Part shown: piece by piece, positions 9,540-18,410 of the stretch | How the letters are laid out: every line of letters starts with the position of its first letter | Numbering within the stretch: position 1 is the first letter of the stretch | Origin: Methylophaga sulfidovorans | GTDB taxonomy: Bacteria; Pseudomonadota; Gammaproteobacteria; Nitrosococcales; Methylophagaceae | NCBI RefSeq assembly: GCF_900114205.1 | Contig: NZ_FOSH01000009.1 | Location: 62,001-126,000 of the forward strand | Length of the DNA: 64,000 nt | Reading direction: 5' to 3' | Notes under the pieces: generated by a model | What the model was told of the DNA's origin: nothing | What the model saw: the letters and a program-made list of their open reading frames with translations, nothing else | Database searches by the model: none | Position numbers and translations under genes: made by a program

Positions 9540-10358
9540 GTGATTCTGATAAATGGTCAACCGGAAACAATGCTACAAGTAGCAGACCGTGGCCTTCAGT
9601 ATGGCGACGGTCTGTTCGAAACGATACCATTTCGACATGGTCATCTTGAATACTTAACAGAACATAAAGAGCGTTTGTTACGTGGCTGTGAACGTCTGCA
9701 GATAGACTTTAATGAGATGGCAGCGTTACAGCGAGAGCTTGATATTGTTTGCAAGCAAGTCTCTGGTGATGGTGTTATTAAAATCATACTCACCCGCGGC
9801 TCTGGTGGAAGAGGTTATAAACCACCTAAAGACTCAATACCTCAACGCATTATTAGTTTCCATCCTCTGCCAGATTATCCTATTACTCATCAATCTGGCA
9901 TCACTTTGCAATTATGTTCGACTCGTTTGGCAAAAAATCCATTATTAGCCGGAATCAAACATTTAAACCGTCTGGAACAAGTCATTGCCCGTAATGAATG
10001 GGATTCAGCTGATATAGCTGAAGGATTGATGTTGAACTATGACGATGAGCTTATTGAGGGAACAATGAGCAATGTATTTCTTGTCAGTGATGGCTGTTTA
10101 TTAACACCCAATCTGAGTGACGGTGGTATCGAGGGGATAATGCGGCAACAGGTATTGGGACTAGCCTGTACTTTAGATATACCGCATGAGATAGTCACAT
10201 TAACGCTGGATGATCTCTATCAGGCAGATGAAGTGTTTGTAACTAACAGTCTTATTAGAATATGGCCAGTGATAGCTCTACATGGCACCAATAAAAAATG
10301 GTCTCATGGGGATATAACAAAAAAAATTCAAAAAGCATTGGATACTGCTGAAAGCTGA
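9540..10358 (+). CDS. pabC: Aminodeoxychorismate lyase PabC
   Basis: PLP enzyme of fold type IV that converts 4-amino-4-deoxychorismate to p-aminobenzoate plus pyruvate for folate synthesis. The PLP lysine is Lys140 in AGIKHLNRLE and the conserved glutamate is Glu173 in EGTMSNVF. It starts with GTG. The protein has 272 residues. mltG starts one base after the stop. The fabF-pabC-mltG-tmk-holB order is the same as in E. coli, which separates it from branched-chain or D-amino-acid aminotransferases with the same fold. Confidence 0.93.
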   Translation: MILINGQPETMLQVADRGLQYGDGLFETIPFRHGHLEYLTEHKERLLRGCERLQIDFNEMAALQRELDIVCKQVSGDGVIKIILTRGSGGRGYKPPKDSIPQRIISFHPLPDYPITHQSGITLQLCSTRLAKNPLLAGIKHLNRLEQVIARNEWDSADIAEGLMLNYDDELIEGTMSNVFLVSDGCLLTPNLSDGGIEGIMRQQVLGLACTLDIPHEIVTLTLDDLYQADEVFVTNSLIRIWPVIALHGTNKKWSHGDITKKIQKALDTAES

Positions 10359-10359
10359 T

Positions 10360-11370
10360 ATGAAAAATAATCTTTTACTCAAAACGCTGCTCCCAGCGCT
10401 TATCGCCGCTGCTATATGCACATATATTGTTATTCAATACAATCGGTTCATGACAACACCATTGAACATTACAGAACCTGTTCATTTTATTGTTACACCT
10501 GGCAGTAACCTTAAACGCATCAGTGAAGATTTGTATAAGCACAATATCACCTCAATTTCTCCTATCTATCTGCAGTTATACGGCAGGGCTAATGAGTCAG
10601 CGAGTAGAATCAAGGCAGGCGAATATCAACTATTACCTGGCGATACCTTACCTGATGTGCTTAACAGATTAGTATCTGGCAAGGTTATTATGAATTCAAT
10701 GACCATTGTAGAAGGAACAACAGCACAATCACTGGTAGATATGGTTGAGGCAAACGTTAAAATAAAACATACCCTTGAACAGCCTGATGTGGCTGCCGTA
10801 ATGGCAGCATTAGGGCAAGCTGACAAAGACGGTGAAGGCTGGTTTCTTCCTGAAACGTATCATTTCCCTACCGATACAACAGATATTGAGTTTTTAGCGC
10901 GTGCAAATAAACAAATGCAGGAAGTGCTGGATCAAGCATGGCAATACCGGGCCAAAGACTTACCATACACATCACCATATGAAGCCTTGATAATGGCGTC
11001 AATTATTGAAAAAGAAACCGCTGTAGCAGAGGAACGACCTGAAATTGCAGGTGTGTTTGTCCGTCGTCTACAAAAAGGTATGCGTTTACAGACAGATCCA
11101 ACAGTGATTTATGGTATCAGAAAAAATTTCGATGGTAATCTACGCAAAAAAGATCTGACAACAGATACGCCTTATAACACTTATACTCGCAGTGGTTTAC
11201 CGCCAACGCCTATTTGTTTACCAAGTAGAGAATCGATTAATGCAGCCCTTCATCCAGCAAGCGGAGACAGTTTGTATTTCGTGGCAACTGGAACAGATGG
11301 CAGACATATTTTTTCATCTAATTTGGCCGATCACAATAAAGCCGTAAGAAAGTATCAATTAAAAAAATGA
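10360..11370 (+). CDS. mltG: Endolytic murein transglycosylase MltG
   Basis: Inner-membrane enzyme that cleaves nascent glycan strands and may set their length. It has an N-terminal membrane anchor (about 7-26), a LysM-like region (about 40-110), and a YceG catalytic domain with Glu217 in ASIIEKETA and the LQTDPTVIYG block downstream. The 336 residues match the family. Its stop overlaps the tmk start by four bases. Confidence 0.95.
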   Translation: MKNNLLLKTLLPALIAAAICTYIVIQYNRFMTTPLNITEPVHFIVTPGSNLKRISEDLYKHNITSISPIYLQLYGRANESASRIKAGEYQLLPGDTLPDVLNRLVSGKVIMNSMTIVEGTTAQSLVDMVEANVKIKHTLEQPDVAAVMAALGQADKDGEGWFLPETYHFPTDTTDIEFLARANKQMQEVLDQAWQYRAKDLPYTSPYEALIMASIIEKETAVAEERPEIAGVFVRRLQKGMRLQTDPTVIYGIRKNFDGNLRKKDLTTDTPYNTYTRSGLPPTPICLPSRESINAALHPASGDSLYFVATGTDGRHIFSSNLADHNKAVRKYQLKK

Positions 11371-11996
11371 CAGGTAAATTTATCAGCGTTGAAGGTATCG
11401 AAGGTGCAGGAAAATCAACACAAATCCAGTTCATCAAAAGTTACCTAGAGAATTTCAATAAATCAGTTATCGTCACACGTGAGCCGGGTGGTACGCCTTT
11501 AGGTGAAGAAATTCGAGAATTATTATTAAGACCCAGAAAAGAAGGCATGAGTGATGATACAGAATTATTGCTCATGTTTGCTGCACGGGCTGAACATATC
11601 AAGCAAGTAATTTCACCTGCTCTGGCTGCTGGGAAGTGGGTTGTTTGTGACCGGTTTGTTGATGCGACATTTGCTTATCAAGGCGGTGGCCGAGGTATTG
11701 ATGCACAACGTATATCATCTTTGTCTGACTGGACACTGAATGGTCTGAGTACCGATTTAACGTTATTATTTGATTTACCTGTTCATATCGGACAGCAGCG
11801 GGTTAATCAACGCCTTTTAGAAAAAGATCGTTTTGAGCAAGAAAAGACAGATTTTTTTGAAAAGATTCGTCTGTGCTACCTGGACAGAGCTGTGAATGAG
11901 CCAAAGCGAATCCAAATCATTGATGCTAGCCAATCAATTGATAATATTCAGCAACAAGTGTCTATATCATTAAATAAGTTACTTGAATCAGCATGA
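11367..11996 (+). CDS. tmk: Thymidylate kinase
   Basis: Phosphorylates dTMP to dTDP. The P-loop GIEGAGKST is at about 10-18, TREPGGTPLGE follows near 37-47, and DRFVDATFAYQGGGRG carries the nucleotide-binding DR motif and lid region. The protein has 209 residues. It overlaps mltG and holB by four bases on each side, so the three genes are tightly coupled. It is a cytoplasmic, essential enzyme. Confidence 0.96.
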   Translation: MTGKFISVEGIEGAGKSTQIQFIKSYLENFNKSVIVTREPGGTPLGEEIRELLLRPRKEGMSDDTELLLMFAARAEHIKQVISPALAAGKWVVCDRFVDATFAYQGGGRGIDAQRISSLSDWTLNGLSTDLTLLFDLPVHIGQQRVNQRLLEKDRFEQEKTDFFEKIRLCYLDRAVNEPKRIQIIDASQSIDNIQQQVSISLNKLLESA

Positions 11997-12961
11997 CAGT
12001 ATCACTCTATCCCTGGCATCAAACACCCTGGCAGCATATCGTTTCACTTTATCAAGCGAAACGTATTCCACATGCGATTCTTATTCATGGCATAGATGGA
12101 TTAGATAATAATTTACTCGCCGGTAAGCTGACAAAAAGTCTTTTGTGTTTAAGTCCGACTGAGGACTTTGAGAGCTGTGGCACGTGCCATAGCTGTCAGT
12201 TATATGCAGCAGAAAGTCATCCTGATCATAGTGTTGTTGAGCCTGAAGAAACGGGTAAACAAATTAAAGTAGATCAAATTCGTCAATTGAAAGACGTGCA
12301 ATCGTTGATGGCAAAAATCTCGCCAGCAAAAACAGTTATTATCAAATACGCAGATCAGATGAACACCAACGCCTTTAACAGTTTGTTAAAGTTGCTTGAA
12401 GAGCCTCAAGAAAACACCACACTGATTCTCGTTGCTGCATCAATGCGAAAGTTACCCATCACCATTAAAAGCCGCTGCCAGACAATTTCTGTATCAACGC
12501 CTGAGCGTACTATCGCGATAGACTGGCTCAAACAACACAGTGACTGGTCAGAACAGGATTTAACACTTTTACTTAATCTGGCACATGGAGCGCCTTTAGC
12601 CGCGCTTGAAATTGGTCAAGAAGGAATTGAGCAGAGTAAGAGTGTATTTAGTGGTATGGCGGCATTAATGCGGTGCAAGGCTAATCCTGTGCAACTCTCT
12701 GCTCAGTGGCAATCTTTTGATCTGATGTCAGTATTGCATCAGCTACAGGCAATGATACAAACCAAACTGTTATCAATATTAGATAAACAGGAAGAGCCTG
12801 AGCCTTCATTAATCAAGCATTACTGGGGGATTTCCGATTGCATCATCCATACAATGAAGTTACTATCTTCACAGAATAATCTAAATAAAACCTTACTGAT
12901 GGAAGATTTGATGGTGACGATTATGCAACATGCTAGTCAGATTCAACATCATCAGCAATAA
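11993..12961 (+). CDS. holB: DNA polymerase III delta' subunit
   Basis: Clamp-loader subunit of 322 residues. The N-terminal region has the HAILIHG block of the AAA+-like fold, a zinc-binding set (CGTCHSCQLY near 57-66), and the conserved NAFNSLLKLLEEP segment followed by an SRC-type sequence (IKSRCQT). As expected for delta', the P-loop is degenerate. The gene is overlapped by tmk upstream and followed by pilZ 12 bases later, the common gammaproteobacterial order. Confidence 0.93.
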   Translation: MTVSLYPWHQTPWQHIVSLYQAKRIPHAILIHGIDGLDNNLLAGKLTKSLLCLSPTEDFESCGTCHSCQLYAAESHPDHSVVEPEETGKQIKVDQIRQLKDVQSLMAKISPAKTVIIKYADQMNTNAFNSLLKLLEEPQENTTLILVAASMRKLPITIKSRCQTISVSTPERTIAIDWLKQHSDWSEQDLTLLLNLAHGAPLAALEIGQEGIEQSKSVFSGMAALMRCKANPVQLSAQWQSFDLMSVLHQLQAMIQTKLLSILDKQEEPEPSLIKHYWGISDCIIHTMKLLSSQNNLNKTLLMEDLMVTIMQHASQIQHHQQ

Positions 12962-12973
12962 ACAGGTAATACA

Positions 12974-13327
12974 ATGGCTTCTAATCCAAGAAAAGGCATT
13001 TTGTCACTGAAAATTACCGATCAAAATATGCTTTACCATTCTTATATGCCGTATGTGAAAAATGGTGGGCTGTTTATTCCGACAACAAAGAGTTATCAAT
13101 TGGGCGAAGAGGTATTTATCCTCTTATCACTGATGGATGAATCAGAAAAACTACCCGTTGCCGGAACCATTGTTTGGATTACGCCACGTGGTGCACAAGG
13201 AAATCAGGCCGCAGGTATTGGCGTACATTTCAGTGATATTGATGGTAGTGCTTCTGTCGTTAGAGGCAAAATTGAGAATTATTTAGTCGATAAACTTAAG
13301 TCTGATAAAGCCACTTACACCATGTAA
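12974..13327 (+). CDS. pilZ: PilZ domain protein, type IV pilus assembly PilZ
   Basis: Single PilZ domain of 117 residues. Position after holB and the sequence (NGGLFIPTTKSYQLGEEVF, AGTIVWITPRGAQGNQAAGIGVHF) identify it as the PilZ protein proper, required for type IV pilus biogenesis. It lacks the RxxxR motif of cyclic-di-GMP binding PilZ domains, as is usual for this orthologue, so it should act through protein contacts. No pilus genes lie nearby. Confidence 0.9.
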   Translation: MASNPRKGILSLKITDQNMLYHSYMPYVKNGGLFIPTTKSYQLGEEVFILLSLMDESEKLPVAGTIVWITPRGAQGNQAAGIGVHFSDIDGSASVVRGKIENYLVDKLKSDKATYTM

Positions 13328-13374
13328 GTAGCCTTTGTACGATTCCTTCCCTATATTTAAGTTGTTATTGTTTT

Positions 13375-14148
13375 ATGTATATTGATTCACATTGCCACCT
13401 TAATTTACTCGCAGATGAAGAGGGTGGCATCGATGCCATGGTGAGTGAAGCAGAGAGCCAAGGTATTGAGCATATTCTGTGCATTGCCATAGATAAGAAA
13501 AGCACTCTTGAGGTTAAACAAATCGCTGAAAGTTACCCCAATGTCAGTGCAAGTGTAGGAATTCACCCAAATGTTGAGGCCGACGAGCAATACACTGTCG
13601 ATGCCTTAATCGCTGAAGCCAATCATCCCAAAGTCATTGCCATCGGTGAGACAGGTTTAGATTACTTCAGAAGTGAAGGGGATTTGGAATGGCAACGCGA
13701 TCGATTCAGAGTCCATATCGAAGCAGCAAAACACACTAAAAAACCGTTAATCATTCATACACGTGAAGCGCGTGAAGATACCATGACTATTCTCGAAAAT
13801 GAGAATGCGCGTGATGCCGGCGGTATTATTCATTGTTTCACTGAAAACTGGGAAACAGCTCAACGTGCATTGGATATTGGTTTTTATATTTCCTTATCCG
13901 GTATTGTTACCTTTAAAAGTGCTAAAGAACTGCAAGAAGTGGCAAAGAAACTTCCTCTCGATAGAGTATTGATTGAGACTGATGCACCGTACCTTGCACC
14001 AGTGCCTCACCGTGGTAAAACCAATAAGCCTGTATTTGTTAAACATGTAGCTGAGTTTTTAGCTGAGCTTAGAGGTGATAGTGTCGAGAATATTGCTAAT
14101 ATTACCAGTCAAAATTTCAGACAATTATTTCCTTCAGTAGCAGCTTAA
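13375..14148 (+). CDS. TatD family metal-dependent DNase (YcfH-like)
   Basis: TIM-barrel metallohydrolase of 257 residues. Metal ligands are clear: His6 and His8 (DSHCHL), Glu92 (IGETGLDY), His128 (LIIHTRE), His153 (IIHCFTE) and Asp203 (ETDAPYLAP). Its place after holB-pilZ matches ycfH of E. coli. TatD family members act as Mg-dependent 3'-5' exonucleases or DNases; the physiological substrate of YcfH is uncertain. It is probably the last broadly conserved member of the operon. Confidence 0.93.
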   Translation: MYIDSHCHLNLLADEEGGIDAMVSEAESQGIEHILCIAIDKKSTLEVKQIAESYPNVSASVGIHPNVEADEQYTVDALIAEANHPKVIAIGETGLDYFRSEGDLEWQRDRFRVHIEAAKHTKKPLIIHTREAREDTMTILENENARDAGGIIHCFTENWETAQRALDIGFYISLSGIVTFKSAKELQEVAKKLPLDRVLIETDAPYLAPVPHRGKTNKPVFVKHVAEFLAELRGDSVENIANITSQNFRQLFPSVAA

Positions 14149-14163
14149 TTAGAGATGCAGCAG

Positions 14164-14760
14164 ATGAATAGAAAATGGAAGTTTCTTTTCTTTGTTATAA
14201 CACTATTATTTTTACTGTCATGTTCTGATGAAAAAGAGAAAATTCATCTTACTGACTCTGCGGTTATATTGGCATTTGGTGATAGTCTCACTTATGGCAC
14301 CGGTGTAGCCCCTGAGCAAAGTTATCCTGCTCAGCTTGCCAAACTGACAGGTAAATCAGTAATTAATGCTGGCGTACCCGGTGAAGTGACAGAAAAAGGG
14401 CTTGAACGATTACTTGATGTATTAAATAAGCATCACCCTCAGCTTGTAATCTTATGTCATGGCGGAAATGACTTACTCAGAAAGCTTAATATCGAGCAAC
14501 TAGAATCTAATCTAAGCACGATGATCGATATGATCCAACAGAGTGGGGCAAAGGTGCTTTTAGTATCGGTACCTAAACCAGGCTTACTTCTAAATGCTTC
14601 ACCTGTTTATTTACGTGTCGCTCAAGATAAAGATATTGCCATTGAAAACGATATTATGGCTGAAGTAGAGTCAAAAGCAGACTGGAAGTCAGATCCCATC
14701 CATCCTAATGCTATTGGTTATAAAAAGATTGCAGAAAAATTAGCAAGCTGGATAGATTAG
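14164..14760 (+). CDS. GDSL/SGNH-family lipoprotein esterase (TesA-like)
   Basis: Predicted arylesterase or lysophospholipase of 198 residues. A lipoprotein signal ends at LLSC with Cys20 as the lipidated residue. The SGNH blocks are present: FGDSLTYGTG (Ser41), the oxyanion Asn in CHGGND (102), and DPIHPNAIGY (Asp177, His180). I prefer ATG 14164 because GAG lies nine bases upstream; ATG 14155 is also possible but has its AGAG directly abutting. The aspartate after the lipobox (CSD) would signal inner-membrane retention in E. coli terms. It follows tatD by 15 bases. Confidence 0.88.
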   Translation: MNRKWKFLFFVITLLFLLSCSDEKEKIHLTDSAVILAFGDSLTYGTGVAPEQSYPAQLAKLTGKSVINAGVPGEVTEKGLERLLDVLNKHHPQLVILCHGGNDLLRKLNIEQLESNLSTMIDMIQQSGAKVLLVSVPKPGLLLNASPVYLRVAQDKDIAIENDIMAEVESKADWKSDPIHPNAIGYKKIAEKLASWID

Positions 14761-14892
14761 TAGAGAAGAGTAGTTGTCTGATGGCCCTGCCATCCTTAGT
14801 TTCATAGCTCTTGCTATATCGACCGCAGCTAGGGTTAATTTTTAATAGCTAAATCATAGCGCTAGCTATCCAAGTATCATAAACAACTGAAA

Positions 14893-15258
14893 CTATGATG
14901 TGGCTTCACGTAAGTAATTGGTCATAGCTAACTGCACTTCTGCCATATCCGAATTTAAGCGGCCGATATTTATCTCAATCTGATTAATATCATCATTACC
15001 AGCGGCAGTTTCGATATTAAGGGCATCCTCAATAATTTTTAAAGCGCCTACGGCTGATGCACTTCCTTTGAGTTTATGGGCAAGCGCTTTTACCGTAAAC
15101 AGATCATGTTGTGCAGTGGCTGCTTCTATATCGGCCAGCGCTTGCTTGGCGGTTTGCAAAAACATTACCAGCATCTTCTGTAATAGGTCTTCATCATTAA
15201 GCAGCCTATTACAGGCACCGTCGCGATCCCATATCTCTTCTAACCTCTCTCTCTCCAT
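14893..15258 (-). CDS. Hpt domain phosphotransfer protein
   Basis: Stand-alone histidine phosphotransfer domain of 121 residues. The phosphorylatable His61 lies in the HKLKGSASAVGA motif. Such proteins relay phosphate from hybrid sensor kinases to response regulators. The partner is not adjacent; the BarA-like hybrid kinase at the right edge of the window has no Hpt domain and is one possible donor, which is pure inference. The gene stands alone, convergent with the esterase gene. Confidence 0.88.
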   Translation of the reverse strand: MERERLEEIWDRDGACNRLLNDEDLLQKMLVMFLQTAKQALADIEAATAQHDLFTVKALAHKLKGSASAVGALKIIEDALNIETAAGNDDINQIEINIGRLNSDMAEVQLAMTNYLREATS

Positions 15259-15365
15259 TATTTATTACCTTATATTGTGTTTGAGGCTATTTGTTTTTAT
15301 ATTTTTATTTCAACATTAGATTTAAATGTAATATTGTCAAGTAGTTGTTGTATTTTTCACCAGGT

Positions 15366-15731
15366 TTATTTGTCCGTAGCCATCCGTAAAATCAAGTCGA
15401 GCATAATAGATGAAGCGCCAATGTGAGGTCTTAAAGTAATCTGAGTATCCGGATAACGTGCTTTTTGTGCTGCAATGATCTGTGGGATATCTTCGGTGAC
15501 ATGTCTGCCAGAATTTAAAAAGTAAGGCAGCACAATAATTTCTCTAGCACCCGATTTAATACATTGTTCAATGCCATCAGGAATAAGAGGGCTTGCCAAT
15601 TCCAGAAAAGCAGACTCAACAAGATCAAAGTCATGTTTTGTATGTTCGCTGAGTTCTTTAGCAATTTGTGTAACTTCATCATTTGATTTTTGCCGGCGGC
15701 TGCCGTGAGCAATGATAAGTAACGCTTTCAT
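15366..15731 (-). CDS. cbiX: Small CbiX/SirB-type sirohydrochlorin chelatase
   Basis: Protein of 121 residues, the length of one chelatase domain (CbiX-S type). Metal-binding histidines are visible: His9 in IIAHGSRR and His77 in NSGRHVTED. It probably inserts Co2+ or Fe2+ into sirohydrochlorin in cobalamin or siroheme synthesis, likely as a homodimer. No other tetrapyrrole genes are near, so the metal is uncertain. It diverges from the exported protein at 15857. Confidence 0.85.
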   Translation of the reverse strand: MKALLIIAHGSRRQKSNDEVTQIAKELSEHTKHDFDLVESAFLELASPLIPDGIEQCIKSGAREIIVLPYFLNSGRHVTEDIPQIIAAQKARYPDTQITLRPHIGASSIMLDLILRMATDK

Positions 15732-15771
15732 TATTATCCTTGGTATTTAATTTGCCTGGTATTATCAGGTA

Positions 15772-15792
15772 TCACGCTAAAAATTCGCGTGA
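15772..15792. promoter_or_regulatory. Inverted repeat in divergent intergenic region
   Basis: TCACGC and GCGTGA (six-base arms, nine-base spacer) lie between the divergent chelatase and exported-protein genes. It is a possible operator or leader hairpin. The evidence is the symmetry and position only. Confidence 0.25.
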
Positions 15793-15856
15793 AGAAATTA
15801 ATTCATTTCTTTTAAGTCTTATTGGTAGTTGCAACTGGTCCTAAAGAGAGGATGTT

Positions 15857-16162
15857 ATGAAGCACTATGTCACGCCTGTATTACTGGCAATATCGTTTTC
15901 TTTTCCCGCCTATGCCAACGATGAACCAGATAAACAATGCCAGCAAATTTCCAGTTTAACTGGTGATTACTTTGCTCAACGTTTGGAGGGTAAAACCATG
16001 GGTGAGATGCAACAAGCTACACCGCCTGAATTTATGCATACAAACTTTTTCAAAATGATTGATTTGGCTATAAACCTGGCATTCACTTTTCCTGAGTCAC
16101 AAACAGAAGAGCAGGTCGAACAAGCAGTTTATGATAATTGTTTACAGCACAAACAGCATTAA
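15857..16162 (+). CDS. Small exported protein of unknown function
   Basis: Protein of 101 residues with an N-terminal signal peptide ending at about AYA-ND. The mature part is acidic and polar with two cysteines (near 27 and 96) that could form a disulfide. I do not recognise the family. AGAGAGG gives a good ribosome-binding site. Its stop overlaps the stop of the convergent gene by a few bases. Confidence 0.75.
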   Translation: MKHYVTPVLLAISFSFPAYANDEPDKQCQQISSLTGDYFAQRLEGKTMGEMQQATPPEFMHTNFFKMIDLAINLAFTFPESQTEEQVEQAVYDNCLQHKQH

Positions 16163-16539
16163 TAATGCATTTCACTTGAACGATGTTTATGGCAACGTGT
16201 GACAAGATTTCTACCTAATCGGAACTGACTGCCTTCGTCGCCACAGGTCATGCAACATTTTGCCGATCGCATTTGTGCCTGTTTGATAATCTCATTAATA
16301 TCTTTAGTGCCATTTATGACATCACAGATGATTCTTCCCTGATGTTCTTCAATAAACACAATTCTGGGTAAAAACATACGCTGGCGATGTTTTTTGTTGA
16401 TAGCTTGAGCTTCATCTTCTATGGCAGCACACATGGTGAACACAAGATCAAACCAGCCTGATGGAATATTGATTTCATGCTGGCGACCCAGCGTAATTGG
16501 ACAGCGCAATTTTAAGCGGGCTAGTTGAGCTTTTTTCAT
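16159..16539 (-). CDS. Uncharacterised protein with Cys-rich zinc-ribbon-like C-terminus
   Basis: Protein of 126 residues. The N-terminal half carries a GWFDLVFTMC segment. The C-terminal half has C-C-x2-C-G (95-99) and RCHKH (115-119), spaced like a zinc-binding ribbon. The layout (GW-x-x-L...C, then CxxCG...C-x-x-H) recalls small uncharacterised proteins often carried by phages and plasmids, but this is a pattern resemblance only. It is convergent with, and overlaps by four bases, the exported protein gene. Confidence 0.65.
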   Translation of the reverse strand: MKKAQLARLKLRCPITLGRQHEINIPSGWFDLVFTMCAAIEDEAQAINKKHRQRMFLPRIVFIEEHQGRIICDVINGTKDINEIIKQAQMRSAKCCMTCGDEGSQFRLGRNLVTRCHKHRSSEMHY

Positions 16540-16631
16540 AGCGTGAGTATCACAGTTATATTATTTATGATGGATTAGACACACTCATGATGAAAAAAGA
16601 TTCTGTCATTTTACGGTCCAGACAAGTCAAA

Positions 16632-16663
16632 TGCTGCCTGTGTAGCAAAAAACACAGGCAGCA
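16632..16663 (-). terminator. Terminator hairpin after ettA
   Basis: Perfect 12-base arms (16632-16643 and 16652-16663) with an eight-base loop, starting eight bases past the ettA stop. The T-rich tract is better on the + strand (TTTTATT), so it may act mainly on read-through from the left; the stem is strong enough to serve both directions. Confidence 0.6.
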
Positions 16664-16670
16664 GCTTTTA

Positions 16671-18329
16671 TTAACCTATCCGACGATACTTAATACGCTC
16701 TGGTTGATGGTCTTTACCAAACCGCTTTGCATAATCTTCAGCGTATTCACTGTAGTTACCTTCGAAGAAGACAACAGATGAATCGCCTTCATAAGCAATG
16801 ATATGGGTACAGATCCGATCCAGGAACCAGCGATCATGCGATATCACTACAGCAGAACCGGGGAAGGCCAGAATGGCTTCTTCCAGCGCACGAAGTGTTT
16901 CTACATCAAGATCATTGGTCGGTTCGTCAAGTAATAACACATTGCCACCCGACTTAAGCAGTTTTGCCATATGCAGTCGGTTACGTTCACCACCCGATAA
17001 GTCTTTAACAAATTTTTGCTGATCAGAGCCCTTAAAGTTGAAACGGCCACAATAAGCACGTGATGGTGTTTGGTAGTTACCAACCGTAATAATGTCAGCA
17101 CCATCAGAAATTTCTTCAAATACCGTTTTTTTACCATCGAGTTCACGGGCTTGATTAACATATGCCAACTCAACGGTGCTACCAATTTCTATTTCACCTG
17201 AATCAGGTTGTTCTTCGCCAGAAATCATACGGAATAAGGTTGATTTACCAGCACCGTTAGCACCAATAATACCGACAATAGCGCCGGCAGGAATCGATAA
17301 GCTCAGGTTCTCAAATAATAGTTTCTCACCGTATGACTTAGTGACATTATTGAGCTCAATGACTTTATCGCCGAGGCGTGGACCAGGTGGAATATAAATT
17401 TCCTGGGTTTCATTACGTTTTTGGAATTCACGTGAATTCATTTCTTCAAACGATTTTAAACGAGCTTTTGATTTGGTTTGACGGCCTTTAGCACCTTGTT
17501 TTACCCATTCAAGCTCAGCCTTGATCGCTTTCTGATGAGACGCTTCTTCTTTGGCTTCCTGTTGCAAACGCTGATCTTTTTGTTCAAGCCATGAAGAATA
17601 ATTACCTTCATAAGGAATGCCACGACCGCGATCCAGTTCGAGAATCCAGCCCGCGGCATTATCCAGGAAGTAGCGATCATGAGTGATAGCAACAACGGTG
17701 CCAGGGTATTCTTGTAAGAAGCGCTCGATCCAGGCGATAGATTCGGCGTCTAAATGGTTAGTAGGCTCGTCAAGCAGAAGCATATCCGGGTGGTCGAGTA
17801 ATAAGCGGCATAAAGCAACACGACGACGTTCACCACCTGATAAGACCGAAACAGGCGTGTCCCATGGTGGAAGGCGTAAGGCATCGGCCGCTCGTTCTAA
17901 AGCGTTTTCAAGATTATGACCATCTTTTGCCTGAATTAGGTTTTCCAGTTCAGCCTGTTTCTTAGCTAATGCATCAAAGTCAGCATCCGGATCGGCATAG
18001 GCGGCGTAAATGGCATCAAGCTCATCTAAAGCACCTTTAACGTCAGAGACGGCTTCTTCAACCACTTCACGAACTGTTTTGCTGTCATCAAGCTCTGGTT
18101 CTTGAGGCAAGTAGCCAATATTCAAATCGGGCATTGGTCGTGCTTCACCGATATAATCCTGATCGATGCCAGCCATAATGCGAAGCAAACTTGATTTACC
18201 AGAGCCATTAAGACCAAGCACCCCAATTTTTGCACCAGGGAAAAAGGATAAAGAAATATCTTTCAGTATTTCTCGTTTTGGCGGAACAATTTTGCCCACC
18301 CGATTCATACTATATACGTACTGAGCCAT
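16671..18329 (-). CDS. ettA: Energy-dependent translational throttle protein EttA
   Basis: ABC-F ATPase of 552 residues that binds the ribosomal E site and gates entry into elongation according to ATP/ADP. Two ATPase halves are visible, each with a P-loop (GLNGSGKSS and GANGAGKST), signature motif (LSGGERRR and LSGGERNR) and Walker B (LLLDEPTNHLD and LLLDEPTNDLD). There are no membrane segments. The N-terminus MAQYVYSMNRVGKIVPPKREIL and the ARLKSFEEM linker are typical of EttA rather than Uup or YheS. It is monocistronic, with a hairpin after the stop. Confidence 0.96.
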   Translation of the reverse strand: MAQYVYSMNRVGKIVPPKREILKDISLSFFPGAKIGVLGLNGSGKSSLLRIMAGIDQDYIGEARPMPDLNIGYLPQEPELDDSKTVREVVEEAVSDVKGALDELDAIYAAYADPDADFDALAKKQAELENLIQAKDGHNLENALERAADALRLPPWDTPVSVLSGGERRRVALCRLLLDHPDMLLLDEPTNHLDAESIAWIERFLQEYPGTVVAITHDRYFLDNAAGWILELDRGRGIPYEGNYSSWLEQKDQRLQQEAKEEASHQKAIKAELEWVKQGAKGRQTKSKARLKSFEEMNSREFQKRNETQEIYIPPGPRLGDKVIELNNVTKSYGEKLLFENLSLSIPAGAIVGIIGANGAGKSTLFRMISGEEQPDSGEIEIGSTVELAYVNQARELDGKKTVFEEISDGADIITVGNYQTPSRAYCGRFNFKGSDQQKFVKDLSGGERNRLHMAKLLKSGGNVLLLDEPTNDLDVETLRALEEAILAFPGSAVVISHDRWFLDRICTHIIAYEGDSSVVFFEGNYSEYAEDYAKRFGKDHQPERIKYRRIG

Positions 18330-18410
18330 GGTTAACTTTCCAAGAATTTGACGTGATAAGAAGCCGAAAATTCTACCTATTTCAGCCTTAAATTGCGAGA
18401 GGGTACTTAG

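Noticed and set aside
11364-11374. ATGACAG motifs at the tmk and holB starts as Pho boxes
   Set aside because: Single copies only, inside overlapping coding sequence, with no second unit at 11 bases.
12974-13327. PilZ as a cyclic-di-GMP receptor
   Set aside because: The RxxxR and (D/N)xSxxG ligand motifs are absent, and the gene is the pilus-assembly orthologue, which does not depend on cyclic-di-GMP.
16587-16781. 64-codon + strand frame with two cysteine pairs
   Set aside because: It runs through the ettA terminator hairpin and into the 3' end of ettA, and has no ribosome-binding site of note.
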